Part shown: piece by piece, positions 44,873-53,661 of the stretch
Layout: each line of letters opens with the position of its first letter
How positions within the stretch are numbered: the first letter of the stretch is position 1
Assembly (NCBI GenBank): GCA_963817615.1
Contig: CAWFPH010000002.1
Coordinates: 2,182,241 to 2,246,240, forward strand
Length of the DNA stretch: 64,000 nt
Source: FEN-1219 sp963817615
GTDB taxonomy: Bacteria > Pseudomonadota > Gammaproteobacteria > Steroidobacterales > Rariloculaceae
Reading direction: 5' to 3'
Notes under the pieces: generated by a model
Told to the model about the DNA's origin: nothing
Databases searched by the model: none
Seen by the model: only the letters and a program-made list of their open reading frames with translations
Translations under genes and position numbers: made by a program

Positions 44873-45402
44873 ACGCTGAGGCCCGTCAGGTCGTAAAAGT
44901 TGTCGGGGCTGCCGCCCTGGGGATCCGTCGGCAAGAGGTTGTCGCGCGCGACTTTGTCGCCAATGCGCAAATCGACACCCAAGTCCCAACGGGGCGCTAG
45001 ACCCTTGATCAGCAGCCCCCCTCCGACGTAGTAGCCATAGGCCGGCGTCGCAAGATCGAGGCGGGCTGCACCGAGAAAAAAACCGACGCCGAAGCGTTGC
45101 GACACATTGAACCGGTAGTCGAGGGCTCGCACGGCCAGCAGTGCGTCGGAGCTCACCTCGTCGAGCTCGAGCCGCACACCGATGTCGCCGCCCCGCGGCA
45201 GCTCACGCCGCACGCCGATGCCCAAGTGCAAACTGCTATCGGTGCTGCGCGCTCGTGCCGTCGCGCCCGAGATCTTCGCTTGCACTTGCGTCGTGCTTAC
45301 GCCCAGATCCAAGAATGCGTCCGCATTCGCCGGCGCGACCGACGCGACCGCCACGGCGCTGACGATCGTCACGGCGAACAAGCTTCCCGACAATGTCGAC
45401 AT
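44851..45402 (-). CDS. Small outer-membrane beta-barrel protein
   Basis: 183 residues with a signal peptide (1-28, ending ANADA), alternating hydrophobic/polar strands and a C-terminal RRF, the aromatic end recognised by the BAM complex. Strand-like stretches: GVGFFLGAARLDL, YGYYVGGGLLIKG, RWDLGVDLRIG, GLSVYLSRRF. Resembles YfaZ/OmpW-size barrels but I recognise no family with certainty. Overlaps the glycosyltransferase end by 22 bases and starts 7 bases after the Wzi-like gene, so it is likely co-transcribed with it. Confidence 0.7.
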   Translation of the reverse strand: MSTLSGSLFAVTIVSAVAVASVAPANADAFLDLGVSTTQVQAKISGATARARSTDSSLHLGIGVRRELPRGGDIGVRLELDEVSSDALLAVRALDYRFNVSQRFGVGFFLGAARLDLATPAYGYYVGGGLLIKGLAPRWDLGVDLRIGDKVARDNLLPTDPQGGSPDNFYDLTGLSVYLSRRF

Positions 45403-45409
45403 GGGGACC

Positions 45410-46819
45410 TCAGAACCGCACGAATGCGCTCAGCCGCGAGTACGACTGGCCGAAGCTGTCGCGGCCGCCGTAAAGCTCGGCGCCGACCAGGAACTGTTGC
45501 CAGGGGCGGCTGTAGCGCACCTCGAACTCGTGCGCCTGCGTGTAATCGACGGCTCCGTACGACTGGTTTGCCAGTGCCCTATACGTTCCCTCGACGACGC
45601 CGCCCTGTTTCGGCTGCCAGCCGACTCGAAGCATCGCGCTGCTGGCGCCGACCCCGTCGTCCGGCAGCCTCCAGTCCGCCCCCCAGTGTCCGATCGAATG
45701 ACCGTCGTTGCGCAATCCGTCGAGATAAATGTGATGGACGTACCAGGCGTTTTGCCACTCGCTCACTTCGAACGTCAGGTCGAACCGCTGTCCGAGCGAT
45801 GGCAATTGCACGCCCGCAGAGAGCGCTGCGTTGCCGAGTCGCAAGTTATTGGTCGCCGACGTGTCCTCTCCGGCATATTCGAAATACAACGCGAGCGGAA
45901 GGCGTCCGGGGAAAAGAAAGCGCGAGGTGAACGACGCGACCTGGTTGCCGAATTCACTTGCCGGGTTACCGTTGCTGCCGATGTTGTCGGACGACGGATT
46001 GACGAACGCCTTGAACAAGTCGTGCAGAGAGTCCCTGCGTCCCCCGCCTCCGTATTGCAGAATCCGATTCAAACCGAGCGACCATCCCGGAAACGGCGTG
46101 ATGGACAGGTGCACGCCCGCAAGCCGCGGACGACCGCTGGTGAGCGCGCCGTCGAGCACGATGTTGTTTGATTCGCTCATCTCGCCGAGGAAGACTTCGT
46201 ACCTGAAGGCCAAGCGGCTGATCGGCGCGTAATTCGACACGGTGATCGACGGCATCGTGGGCGCCTGAGTGCTTTGCACCATGGCGCTGTCCGTGAGGGG
46301 CGAGAGCCAGTGATCGCGGTAGCCGACGTCGACCTGCGCGAACTCGTTGCCCACGCTGAGCATCGTATTCGTGGGCGTACGGTCGCCGGAGTACGCGATC
46401 GTGCCGGCCGTGAGCAGCCAATAATCGGCCGGCTGCCAGTACAATTCGACAGCCACCTCGTAGGAGCTGTCGGTCGTCATTCCATGGCGATTCGGCAACG
46501 CGGCGGCCGCGCCCGAATCACCCGCGACGGCGGCGCTCGCATAGACGATTCCGGCCCTGTGCATGTACGCGTCGAGGTAGCGGCGCACCGAGTCGCAGAG
46601 AGCAGCGTCTCGCTCGCAAGCCTTGGGTAACGCGTCGAGTACCGTGGCGGCCGCGATCGGGCGCTCCAGAATCGGCTCGTCGGCGATGATCAGCAGCCGC
46701 TCGACTTGCCGTTCGATCTCCGGCGATTCTCCGAGGGGCAAATACGGGCTGACGCCGCGCGCGCTTGCGGCACTACAGAGCAACGCAGCCGCGACGAAAC
46801 CCGTCGATCGCACGATCAT
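45410..46819 (-). CDS. Wzi-family capsule-assembly outer-membrane protein
   Basis: 469 residues from ATG 46819 (AAGGA upstream). Signal peptide (1-20, SAASARG), then a domain with SPEIERQVERLLIIADEPILERPI that resembles the Wzi helical lead-in, followed by a barrel: YEVAVELYWQPADYWLLTAG, QVDVGYRDHWLSP, RYEVFLGEM, LNRILQYGGGGRR and a C-terminal FVRF. Wzi tethers group 1 capsule to the cell surface; in other bacteria distant homologs occur outside capsule loci. Paired with the small barrel downstream. Confidence 0.78.
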   Translation of the reverse strand: MIVRSTGFVAAALLCSAASARGVSPYLPLGESPEIERQVERLLIIADEPILERPIAAATVLDALPKACERDAALCDSVRRYLDAYMHRAGIVYASAAVAGDSGAAAALPNRHGMTTDSSYEVAVELYWQPADYWLLTAGTIAYSGDRTPTNTMLSVGNEFAQVDVGYRDHWLSPLTDSAMVQSTQAPTMPSITVSNYAPISRLAFRYEVFLGEMSESNNIVLDGALTSGRPRLAGVHLSITPFPGWSLGLNRILQYGGGGRRDSLHDLFKAFVNPSSDNIGSNGNPASEFGNQVASFTSRFLFPGRLPLALYFEYAGEDTSATNNLRLGNAALSAGVQLPSLGQRFDLTFEVSEWQNAWYVHHIYLDGLRNDGHSIGHWGADWRLPDDGVGASSAMLRVGWQPKQGGVVEGTYRALANQSYGAVDYTQAHEFEVRYSRPWQQFLVGAELYGGRDSFGQSYSRLSAFVRF

Positions 46820-46890
46820 GCGCTCGTCCTTATCATTCGGCCATGAATGTCGCGACTGCCGGACCGCTCCGGCACCACCGGACCGAGCGC

Positions 46891-47337
46891 ATGATAGCGT
46901 CATCGCCTCTGCGGCGCGATTCGTTGCTGTTCGTCTATGGCACGTTGCGGCCTTGCACCGGCTCGCCGATGGCGCAATGGCTGGCGAGGCATGCGCGCTA
47001 CGCCGGTCGGGCGCGCGTCCGCGGCCGACTCTACGATCTCGGAGCGTATCCCGCGCTCGTCGGTCCGCGCCGCCGCGGCGAGTGGGTCGTCGGTGACCTC
47101 TATACGGTGCACATGAGGCGTGCAGTGTTCTTGCGACTCGACCGCTACGAAGGCGCGTGCGGGCAGCGGCGCCGCTTCGAGCGCGTGACGAGGCGCGTCG
47201 AGGCATTCCGTCGTGGGCGCACTCGCGTTGCCTGGGTGTATCTGTATCGGTCGTCGCTACGAGGGCGGCCGAGCATTGCGCACGGCGACTATGAACGCGC
47301 TTTTCACGGCACGCGCGCGCGATGCGCCGGCCGTTGA
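46891..47337 (+). CDS. Gamma-glutamylcyclotransferase (AIG2/GGCT-fold) family protein
   Basis: About 148 residues from ATG 46891 (ATG 46843 would add 16). GGCT-fold signatures: LFVYGTLRPCTGS (substrate-binding YGTLR), LYDLGAYPALV, GDLYTV, LDRYEGACG with the catalytic-type Glu, and a terminal AWVYLYR. The family includes enzymes that release 5-oxoproline from gamma-glutamyl peptides, but many small bacterial members are uncharacterised. Divergent from the Wzi-like gene. Confidence 0.82.
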   Translation: MIASSPLRRDSLLFVYGTLRPCTGSPMAQWLARHARYAGRARVRGRLYDLGAYPALVGPRRRGEWVVGDLYTVHMRRAVFLRLDRYEGACGQRRRFERVTRRVEAFRRGRTRVAWVYLYRSSLRGRPSIAHGDYERAFHGTRARCAGR

Positions 47338-47686
47338 CGGCGCGCGATCTTATGTCGAAGGTCGCAGAACGGCGACCGCGTCACGTTTCGCCGTAGCGTC
47401 GGCAGCAGAGCCTTATCGGCATTCACGCCGCGCAGGTCGCTGCTGCGAGTTTCGCGCGACTCGAGCCCGCTCGCTGTCGCGACTCGCCGACGAACCTTGC
47501 GGCTGCTAATCAAGGTAACTCCATCGTCACTAAACATCCTGTCGTCCTTCGCCGACGGTTTGACCTGTCGCACAACGCCGTCATGCGGCCCGGAAGCCGC
47601 GCCGCTCATCGCCTTTCGCATCTTGGCACGCAACTTGGAATGGCGCCCGGCGTGGATTCGGGGTGGGTCAAGGGAAGGACGCCGGC
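47338..47686. other. Intergenic stretch with a sigma-54-like element
   Basis: About 350 bases with no convincing gene: short open frames on both strands lack any familiar pattern. The only feature I see is TTGGCACG-N4-TTGGA at 47623-47639, close to the sigma-54 -24/-12 consensus except that the -12 GC is GG; it lies about 48 bases before the lipoprotein start. The defect in the -12 element makes it doubtful. Confidence 0.3.
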
Positions 47687-49723
47687 GTGGGGTGTATCAG
47701 ATGGGTTTTTCTGACATTTACATTCGTCCTTGCCGCATGTGGCGGCGACAACTCCGACGATCCGTCGGCCGCGGGAGGTACGAATAGCGCGCCCACGATC
47801 GCGGGCACGCCCGCGACGCGAGTCACGCCGGGCGCGGCCTACGCGTTCGCTCCGAGCGCTGTCGACACGGACGGCGACTCGCTGAGCTTTCGCATACAAG
47901 CGAAGCCGACGTGGGCGAAGTTCGATCCGGCCACCGGTCATCTCAGCGGCACGCCGACCGCAAGCGATGTCGGAGTTTACGGCGGCATCGTGATCTCGGT
48001 GTCCGATGGCGCTGCCGAGACGTCGCTGCCCCCGTTCGATGTCATGGTTTCGTCGCAGCAAACCGTGAACCGTGCGCCGGTCGTCTCCGGCACGCCGCCG
48101 ACGTCCGTCGCCGCGAACACGACCTATTCGTTCACGCCGAGTGCGACCGATGCGGACGGCGATGCCCTCACGTTCTCCATTCGCAACAGGCCCTTGTGGG
48201 CGACGTTCGACACCGCGACCGGACGACTCCGCGGAGGTCCGCAGGTCGCGAACGTCGGCGCGTTCGAAAACGTCGCGATTTCGGTGGCCGACGGCAAGAG
48301 CGTGGTGACGCTGAACCCCTTCACGATCGTCGTAACCGCTCCGACTTCCAACAGTCCCCCGACCATCTCGGGCGTACCGTCGAGCACGGTCGCAGCCGGG
48401 TCTCGTTACGCGTTCTTCCCGAGCGCGAACGACGTCGACGACGATGCCCTGGTGTTCAGCGTCAAGGGCCTGCCGTCTTGGGCCGCTTTCGACTCGAGGA
48501 CGGGCAGTCTGACCGGCACTCCCCCGAGCAACGCCACGGGTACCTTCGCGGGCATCGCGATCAGCGTGAGCGATGGTAAGGCGACGGTGTCGTTGCCGCC
48601 GTTTGCGATCACGGTGACCGCCGCGACCCAAAACAATGCGCCGACGATCGGCGGCGCGCCGCCGACCGCGGCGACGGAAGGAACGCAGTACGCGTTTCAA
48701 CCGACGGCGGGCGACGCCGACGGCGACGCGCTCACGTTCACCATCGCGAATCGTCCCGCTTGGGCCAGCTTCAACGGAACGACGGGCCGGCTGCAAGGCA
48801 CGCCGAGCGCCTCGAACATCCGCACGTACGGCAACATCGTGATCAGCGTGACCGACGGGAAGGCCACCACGTCATTGCCCGCATTTGCGATCACGGTGGC
48901 GGCAGTGAATCATCCGCCGACGATATCGGGGACACCCTCGGCGAGCGCCAGTATCGGCAAGGAGTACTCGTTCGCCCCCACTGCGAGCGATGCCGACGGT
49001 GACACGCTCGCCTATACGATCAGCAACAAGCCGTCCTGGGCCACGTTCAGCACGAGCACGGGACGCCTGCAGGGCACGCCCGCAGCGGCGAACGTCGGCT
49101 CCTTTTCGAATATCGTGATCGCGGCGAACGACGGTCATGATTCGGCGAAGCTGCCTGCGTTCACGATCACGGTCGCGGCCGCGAACGGATCGCCGAAGAT
49201 TTCCGGGGCGCCGCCGACGAGCGCGATGCCGGGCAGCCAGTATTCGTTCACCCCGACGGCGAGCGATCCCGACGGCAACACGCTCACGTTCAAGATCGCG
49301 AACAAGCCCTCTTGGGCGTCCTTCAACGCGGCGACGGGGCAGCTTCAGGGCACGCCGAGTGCCGCGGACGTCGGTACCACGACGGGCATCGTGATCAGCG
49401 TCAGCGACGGTTCCGCGAGCGCGTCGCTCGCGAGCTTCAGCGTCACGGTCATGGCGATCGCCACCGGCTCGGCCACCCTGAGCTGGCAGCCCCCTACGCA
49501 GAACAGCGACGGCTCCCCGCTCACGAACTTGGCGGGCTTCAAGGTCTATTGGGGCACGAGCCAAGGCAGCTATCCGAACAGCGTCACGCTCAACAACCCC
49601 GGTCTCACGACCTACGTCGTCGAGAATTTGCTGCCGGCCACTTGGTTCTTCGTCACCACGTCGTTCAACGCGGATGGTGTCGAGAGCCAATACTCGAACG
49701 TTGCGAGCAAGACGATTCGCTGA
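47687..49723 (+). CDS. Surface lipoprotein with six cadherin-like/Ig-like repeats and a C-terminal Fn3-like domain
   Basis: 678 residues from GTG 47687, preferred over GTG 47663 because AGGGAAGGA precedes it by 7 bases and it yields a short lipoprotein signal ending VLAACGG (lipid Cys18). Then six repeats of about 92 residues, each running NxxPTISGTP ... YxFxPTAxDxDGDxLTFxI ... PxWAxFxxxTGxLxGTP ... IVISVSDGxAxxSLPxFxITV, a putative-Ig/cadherin-like unit with Ca-type acidic motifs (DADGD). The last ~85 residues (SATLSWQPP ... GFKVYWGTS) form an Fn3-like domain. Likely an outer-membrane anchored adhesin or polysaccharide-binding protein. Confidence 0.85.
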   Translation: MGCIRWVFLTFTFVLAACGGDNSDDPSAAGGTNSAPTIAGTPATRVTPGAAYAFAPSAVDTDGDSLSFRIQAKPTWAKFDPATGHLSGTPTASDVGVYGGIVISVSDGAAETSLPPFDVMVSSQQTVNRAPVVSGTPPTSVAANTTYSFTPSATDADGDALTFSIRNRPLWATFDTATGRLRGGPQVANVGAFENVAISVADGKSVVTLNPFTIVVTAPTSNSPPTISGVPSSTVAAGSRYAFFPSANDVDDDALVFSVKGLPSWAAFDSRTGSLTGTPPSNATGTFAGIAISVSDGKATVSLPPFAITVTAATQNNAPTIGGAPPTAATEGTQYAFQPTAGDADGDALTFTIANRPAWASFNGTTGRLQGTPSASNIRTYGNIVISVTDGKATTSLPAFAITVAAVNHPPTISGTPSASASIGKEYSFAPTASDADGDTLAYTISNKPSWATFSTSTGRLQGTPAAANVGSFSNIVIAANDGHDSAKLPAFTITVAAANGSPKISGAPPTSAMPGSQYSFTPTASDPDGNTLTFKIANKPSWASFNAATGQLQGTPSAADVGTTTGIVISVSDGSASASLASFSVTVMAIATGSATLSWQPPTQNSDGSPLTNLAGFKVYWGTSQGSYPNSVTLNNPGLTTYVVENLLPATWFFVTTSFNADGVESQYSNVASKTIR

Positions 49724-49916
49724 TCGGCTCGCGAGCGCCGGCCCCTGCGCGGCGCTGGCTCGATTCATCGGCGCCGGCGGGGGTCCCCCTAAGCCCCAGA
49801 GGTGAGCGCGCGGCGGCGACACCTGGGATCCGGCTCGAGCGGCCGAGCGCCCGTCCCCAGGGCCGAGCCGCCGTCGCCCGCGGGCCCCTTTCGGCGGTAT
49901 ACCTTGACCACGCGTT

Positions 49917-49922
49917 TATAAT
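49917..49922 (+). promoter_or_regulatory. -10 box (TATAAT) of tRNA-Leu / tig
   Basis: A perfect TATAAT lies 20 bases before tRNA-Leu. The -35 region (about 49894) is poor, so the promoter may need FIS or UP-element help. It could also drive tig, 33 bases after the tRNA. Confidence 0.4.
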
Positions 49923-49941
49923 GTCCCCGGGTCGCCGTCGG

Positions 49942-50026
49942 GCGAGAGTGGCGGAACTGGTAGACGCGCTGGACTTAGAATCCAGTGGGGCAACCCGTGG
50001 GAGTTCGAGTCTCCCCTTTCGCACCA
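49942..50026 (+). tRNA. tRNA-Leu (UAG)
   Basis: 85-base class II tRNA with encoded CCA. Acceptor GCGAGAG/CTTTCGC (one G-T pair), anticodon stem CTGGA/TCCAG, loop CTTAGAA, anticodon TAG, long variable arm GGGGCAACCC, T loop GTTCGAGTC. Confidence 0.96.
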
Positions 50027-50058
50027 CTCCTTAAGATAGGGAGCGGCGCCCGCCGAGT

Positions 50059-51393
50059 ATGAATGTCGGGGATCGGATGAACGTGGCAGCTTCCAACGAT
50101 TACGAGGTGTCGATCGAGACGGCGGGCGCGCTCGAGCGGCGGATGACCGTGCGGGTGCCGGCCGTTGCCATCGAGCGCGAGATCGATGCGCGGCTCGCGA
50201 AGGTCGGCAAGACGGCCAAGCTCAAGGGATTTCGGCCGGGTAAGGTGCCGGAGAAGGTCGTCCGCCAGTACTACGGCGGCCAGGTGCGCGAGGAGGTGCT
50301 GTCGGACCTGATCCGCTCGAGCTACTCGCGCGCGATCGCCGAGCGAAACCTCAACCCTGCGGGCGGTCCGCGGATCGAGGCGCTGCCGAGCGCCGGGGCC
50401 GAGGACGCGCAGCACTTCAGCTATCGGGCGACCTTCGAGGTCTATCCGGAGATCGACTTGAAGCCGCTCGACACGCTCACGGTGGAGGTCCCGTCCGTCG
50501 ACATCACCGAGCCCGACGTCGACGCGATGATCGAAAAGCTGCGCGACCAGCGCAGCCGATGGGAGGCCGTCGATCGGCCGGCCGAGCCCGGTGACCGCGT
50601 GACGGTCGATTTCCTCGGCAAGGTCGACGGTGAGCCGTTCGCCGGCGGCGAAGGCAAGGACGTGGCCATCACGATCGGCGCGGGTCAAGTGATCCAAGAC
50701 TTCGATGCCGCCTTGCCCGGCATGACGGCGGGGGCGCCGAAGCACGTCGAGGTCGAATTCCCCGCCGATTATCCGGCGGCCAACCTCGCGGGAAAGCGGG
50801 CCGAGTTCGACATTACAGTGCAGCGCGTGGAACGCCGCGTGCTGCCGGAGATCGATGCCGCGTTCGTCGCGAGCTTCGGCGTCGCAGAGGGCGGCCTCGA
50901 CGCGCTGCGCGTGGAAGTGCGCAACAACATGGTCCGGGAGCTCGGCGATCGGTTGAAGAGCGAACGCAAGGTTCACGCGTTCGACGCGCTGATCGCCGCC
51001 AACTCGATCGTCGTGCCGCGCGCGCTGGTCGAGCAAGAGATCGCGAGCCTGCAGAGCGAGGCGCAGCGGCAGACGGGCGGACGCGAAGCGCCGCCGGCCC
51101 CCGAGCGGTTGGCGCCGCTCGCCCAGCGCCGCGTGACCATCGGTCTATTGCTCGAGGAAGTGCTGAAGCGCCACAAGCTCAAGCTCGATCCGATTCGCGT
51201 CGACGAGCGCGTCAAACAGTTGGCGGCGGCTTATGAAAAACCGGCCGAAGCTGCGCAGTTCTACCGCAGCAACCGTGGCATGATGGCGCAGGTCGAGGCG
51301 GCCGTGCTCGAGGATCAGGTGGTGGATTTTCTGCTCAAGCAAGCCAAGACGACCACGAAAGTGGTGTCTTTCAATGAATTCATGGGCGCATGA
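50059..51393 (+). CDS. tig: Trigger factor
   Basis: Ribosome-bound chaperone with peptidyl-prolyl isomerase activity. 444 residues in three parts: ribosome-binding N-domain with FRPGKVPEKVVRQYYG (signature GFRxGKxP), FKBP-type PPIase domain (about 165-250, GDRVTVDFLGKVDG, AGQVIQDFDAALPGM), and the helical C-terminal chaperone arms. ATG 50077 (MNVAASNDYE) is an alternative start with GGGGA nearer to it. Head of the tig-clpP-clpX-lon block. Confidence 0.97.
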   Translation: MNVGDRMNVAASNDYEVSIETAGALERRMTVRVPAVAIEREIDARLAKVGKTAKLKGFRPGKVPEKVVRQYYGGQVREEVLSDLIRSSYSRAIAERNLNPAGGPRIEALPSAGAEDAQHFSYRATFEVYPEIDLKPLDTLTVEVPSVDITEPDVDAMIEKLRDQRSRWEAVDRPAEPGDRVTVDFLGKVDGEPFAGGEGKDVAITIGAGQVIQDFDAALPGMTAGAPKHVEVEFPADYPAANLAGKRAEFDITVQRVERRVLPEIDAAFVASFGVAEGGLDALRVEVRNNMVRELGDRLKSERKVHAFDALIAANSIVVPRALVEQEIASLQSEAQRQTGGREAPPAPERLAPLAQRRVTIGLLLEEVLKRHKLKLDPIRVDERVKQLAAAYEKPAEAAQFYRSNRGMMAQVEAAVLEDQVVDFLLKQAKTTTKVVSFNEFMGA

Positions 51394-51421
51394 GCGCCGG
51401 CAGATTGCGAGGAGCGCAGCA

Positions 51422-52039
51422 TTGGATACGAAGGCATTGAATCTGGTGCCGATGGTCGTCGAGCAGACGGCGCGCGGCGAACGTGCATACGACATCTACT
51501 CGCGCCTGCTGAAGGATCGGGTGGTTTTCATCGTGGGCGGCATCGACGATCACGTGGCCAATCTCGTCGTGGCCCAGCTGCTGTTCCTCGAATCGGAGAA
51601 CCCCGAGAAGGACGTGCATCTGTACATCAATTCGCCGGGCGGCATCGTGACCGCGGGTCTCTCGATCTACGACACCATGCAGTTCATCAAGCCCGACGTG
51701 AGCACGATCTGCATCGGCCAGGCCGCCAGCATGGGGTCGTTGCTGCTCGCCGGCGGTGCCAAGGGCAAGCGCTATTGCCTGCCGCACTCGCGGATCATGA
51801 TTCACCAGCCGAGCGGCGGGTTTCAGGGGCAGGCGTCCGACATCGAGCTGCATGCTCGAGAGATTCTGAAGCTGCGCGAGCGGTTGAACGAAATTCTTGC
51901 GAAGCACACGGGTCAAACCATCGAGAGGATCGAGCGCGACAGCGATCGCGACAACTTCATGGACGCGGCGTCCGCAGTCGAATACGGGCTCGTGGATACG
52001 GTCCTCGACAAGCGTATCGAGGGGCAAATTAAGGGTTGA
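51422..52039 (+). CDS. clpP: ATP-dependent Clp protease proteolytic subunit
   Basis: Serine protease barrel that works with ClpX/ClpA. 205 residues from TTG 51422, fixed by GAGGAG at 51409-51414 with a 7-base spacer and the family N-terminus (NLVPMVVEQTARGERAYDIYSRLL). Catalytic Ser103 (GQAASMGSLL) and His128 (RIMIHQPSGG); Asp lies in the ERDSDRDNF region. The upstream in-frame ATG at 51374 overlaps tig and has no Shine-Dalgarno. Confidence 0.97.
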   Translation: MDTKALNLVPMVVEQTARGERAYDIYSRLLKDRVVFIVGGIDDHVANLVVAQLLFLESENPEKDVHLYINSPGGIVTAGLSIYDTMQFIKPDVSTICIGQAASMGSLLLAGGAKGKRYCLPHSRIMIHQPSGGFQGQASDIELHAREILKLRERLNEILAKHTGQTIERIERDSDRDNFMDAASAVEYGLVDTVLDKRIEGQIKG

Positions 52040-52081
52040 GCGGCGGAAAAATCCACGCGGCGAAACTTGCGATATTCGGCT

Positions 52082-52110
52082 TTGCACCTGCCTGGAACAA
52101 GTGCTATAAG
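52082..52110 (+). promoter_or_regulatory. Sigma-70-type promoter before clpX
   Basis: TTGCAC (52082-52087), 17-base spacer, TATAAG (52105-52110). Located in the 109-base clpP-clpX gap, giving clpX its own start besides read-through from clpP. Confidence 0.55.
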
Positions 52111-52148
52111 GCCGAGGATGCCGGTTTTCCGGCAGAGGAACGATTGCT

Positions 52149-53438
<1,290 letters not shown>

Positions 53439-53510
53439 GCCGGCGGTAGCCGCGCGCGCCGCATCGGGGTTGCGGCGCGAGGTCGTGCGGCCGTCAATTC
53501 CGACCCGGGT

Positions 53511-53536
53511 CTTGCAGACGCGGGCGCCGCCCCCAT
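53511..53536 (+). promoter_or_regulatory. Sigma-32-like heat-shock promoter of lon
   Basis: CTTGCAG (53511-53517), 13-base spacer, CCCCAT (53531-53536) followed by CAAT. Sigma-32 consensus is CTTGAAA-N13..17-CCCCATnT. It lies about 125 bases before lon, which is a sigma-32 gene in E. coli. The 223-base clpX-lon gap shows nothing else I can support. Confidence 0.5.
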
Positions 53537-53661
53537 CAATGCCAGTGCGCCGAACGACGACGAAATTACGGCCTTGAAGAGTTGCGCACTCCGTTCGAGT
53601 TTCGCGTAATCGAGCATGCCAACCTGAAGCCCGGCTAGAACCATTCGAGAGAAGAGAGGCG

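Noticed and set aside
47304..47633. 109-codon minus-strand frame after the GGCT-fold gene
   Set aside because: No family pattern and no Shine-Dalgarno sequence, and it overlaps the GGCT gene end.
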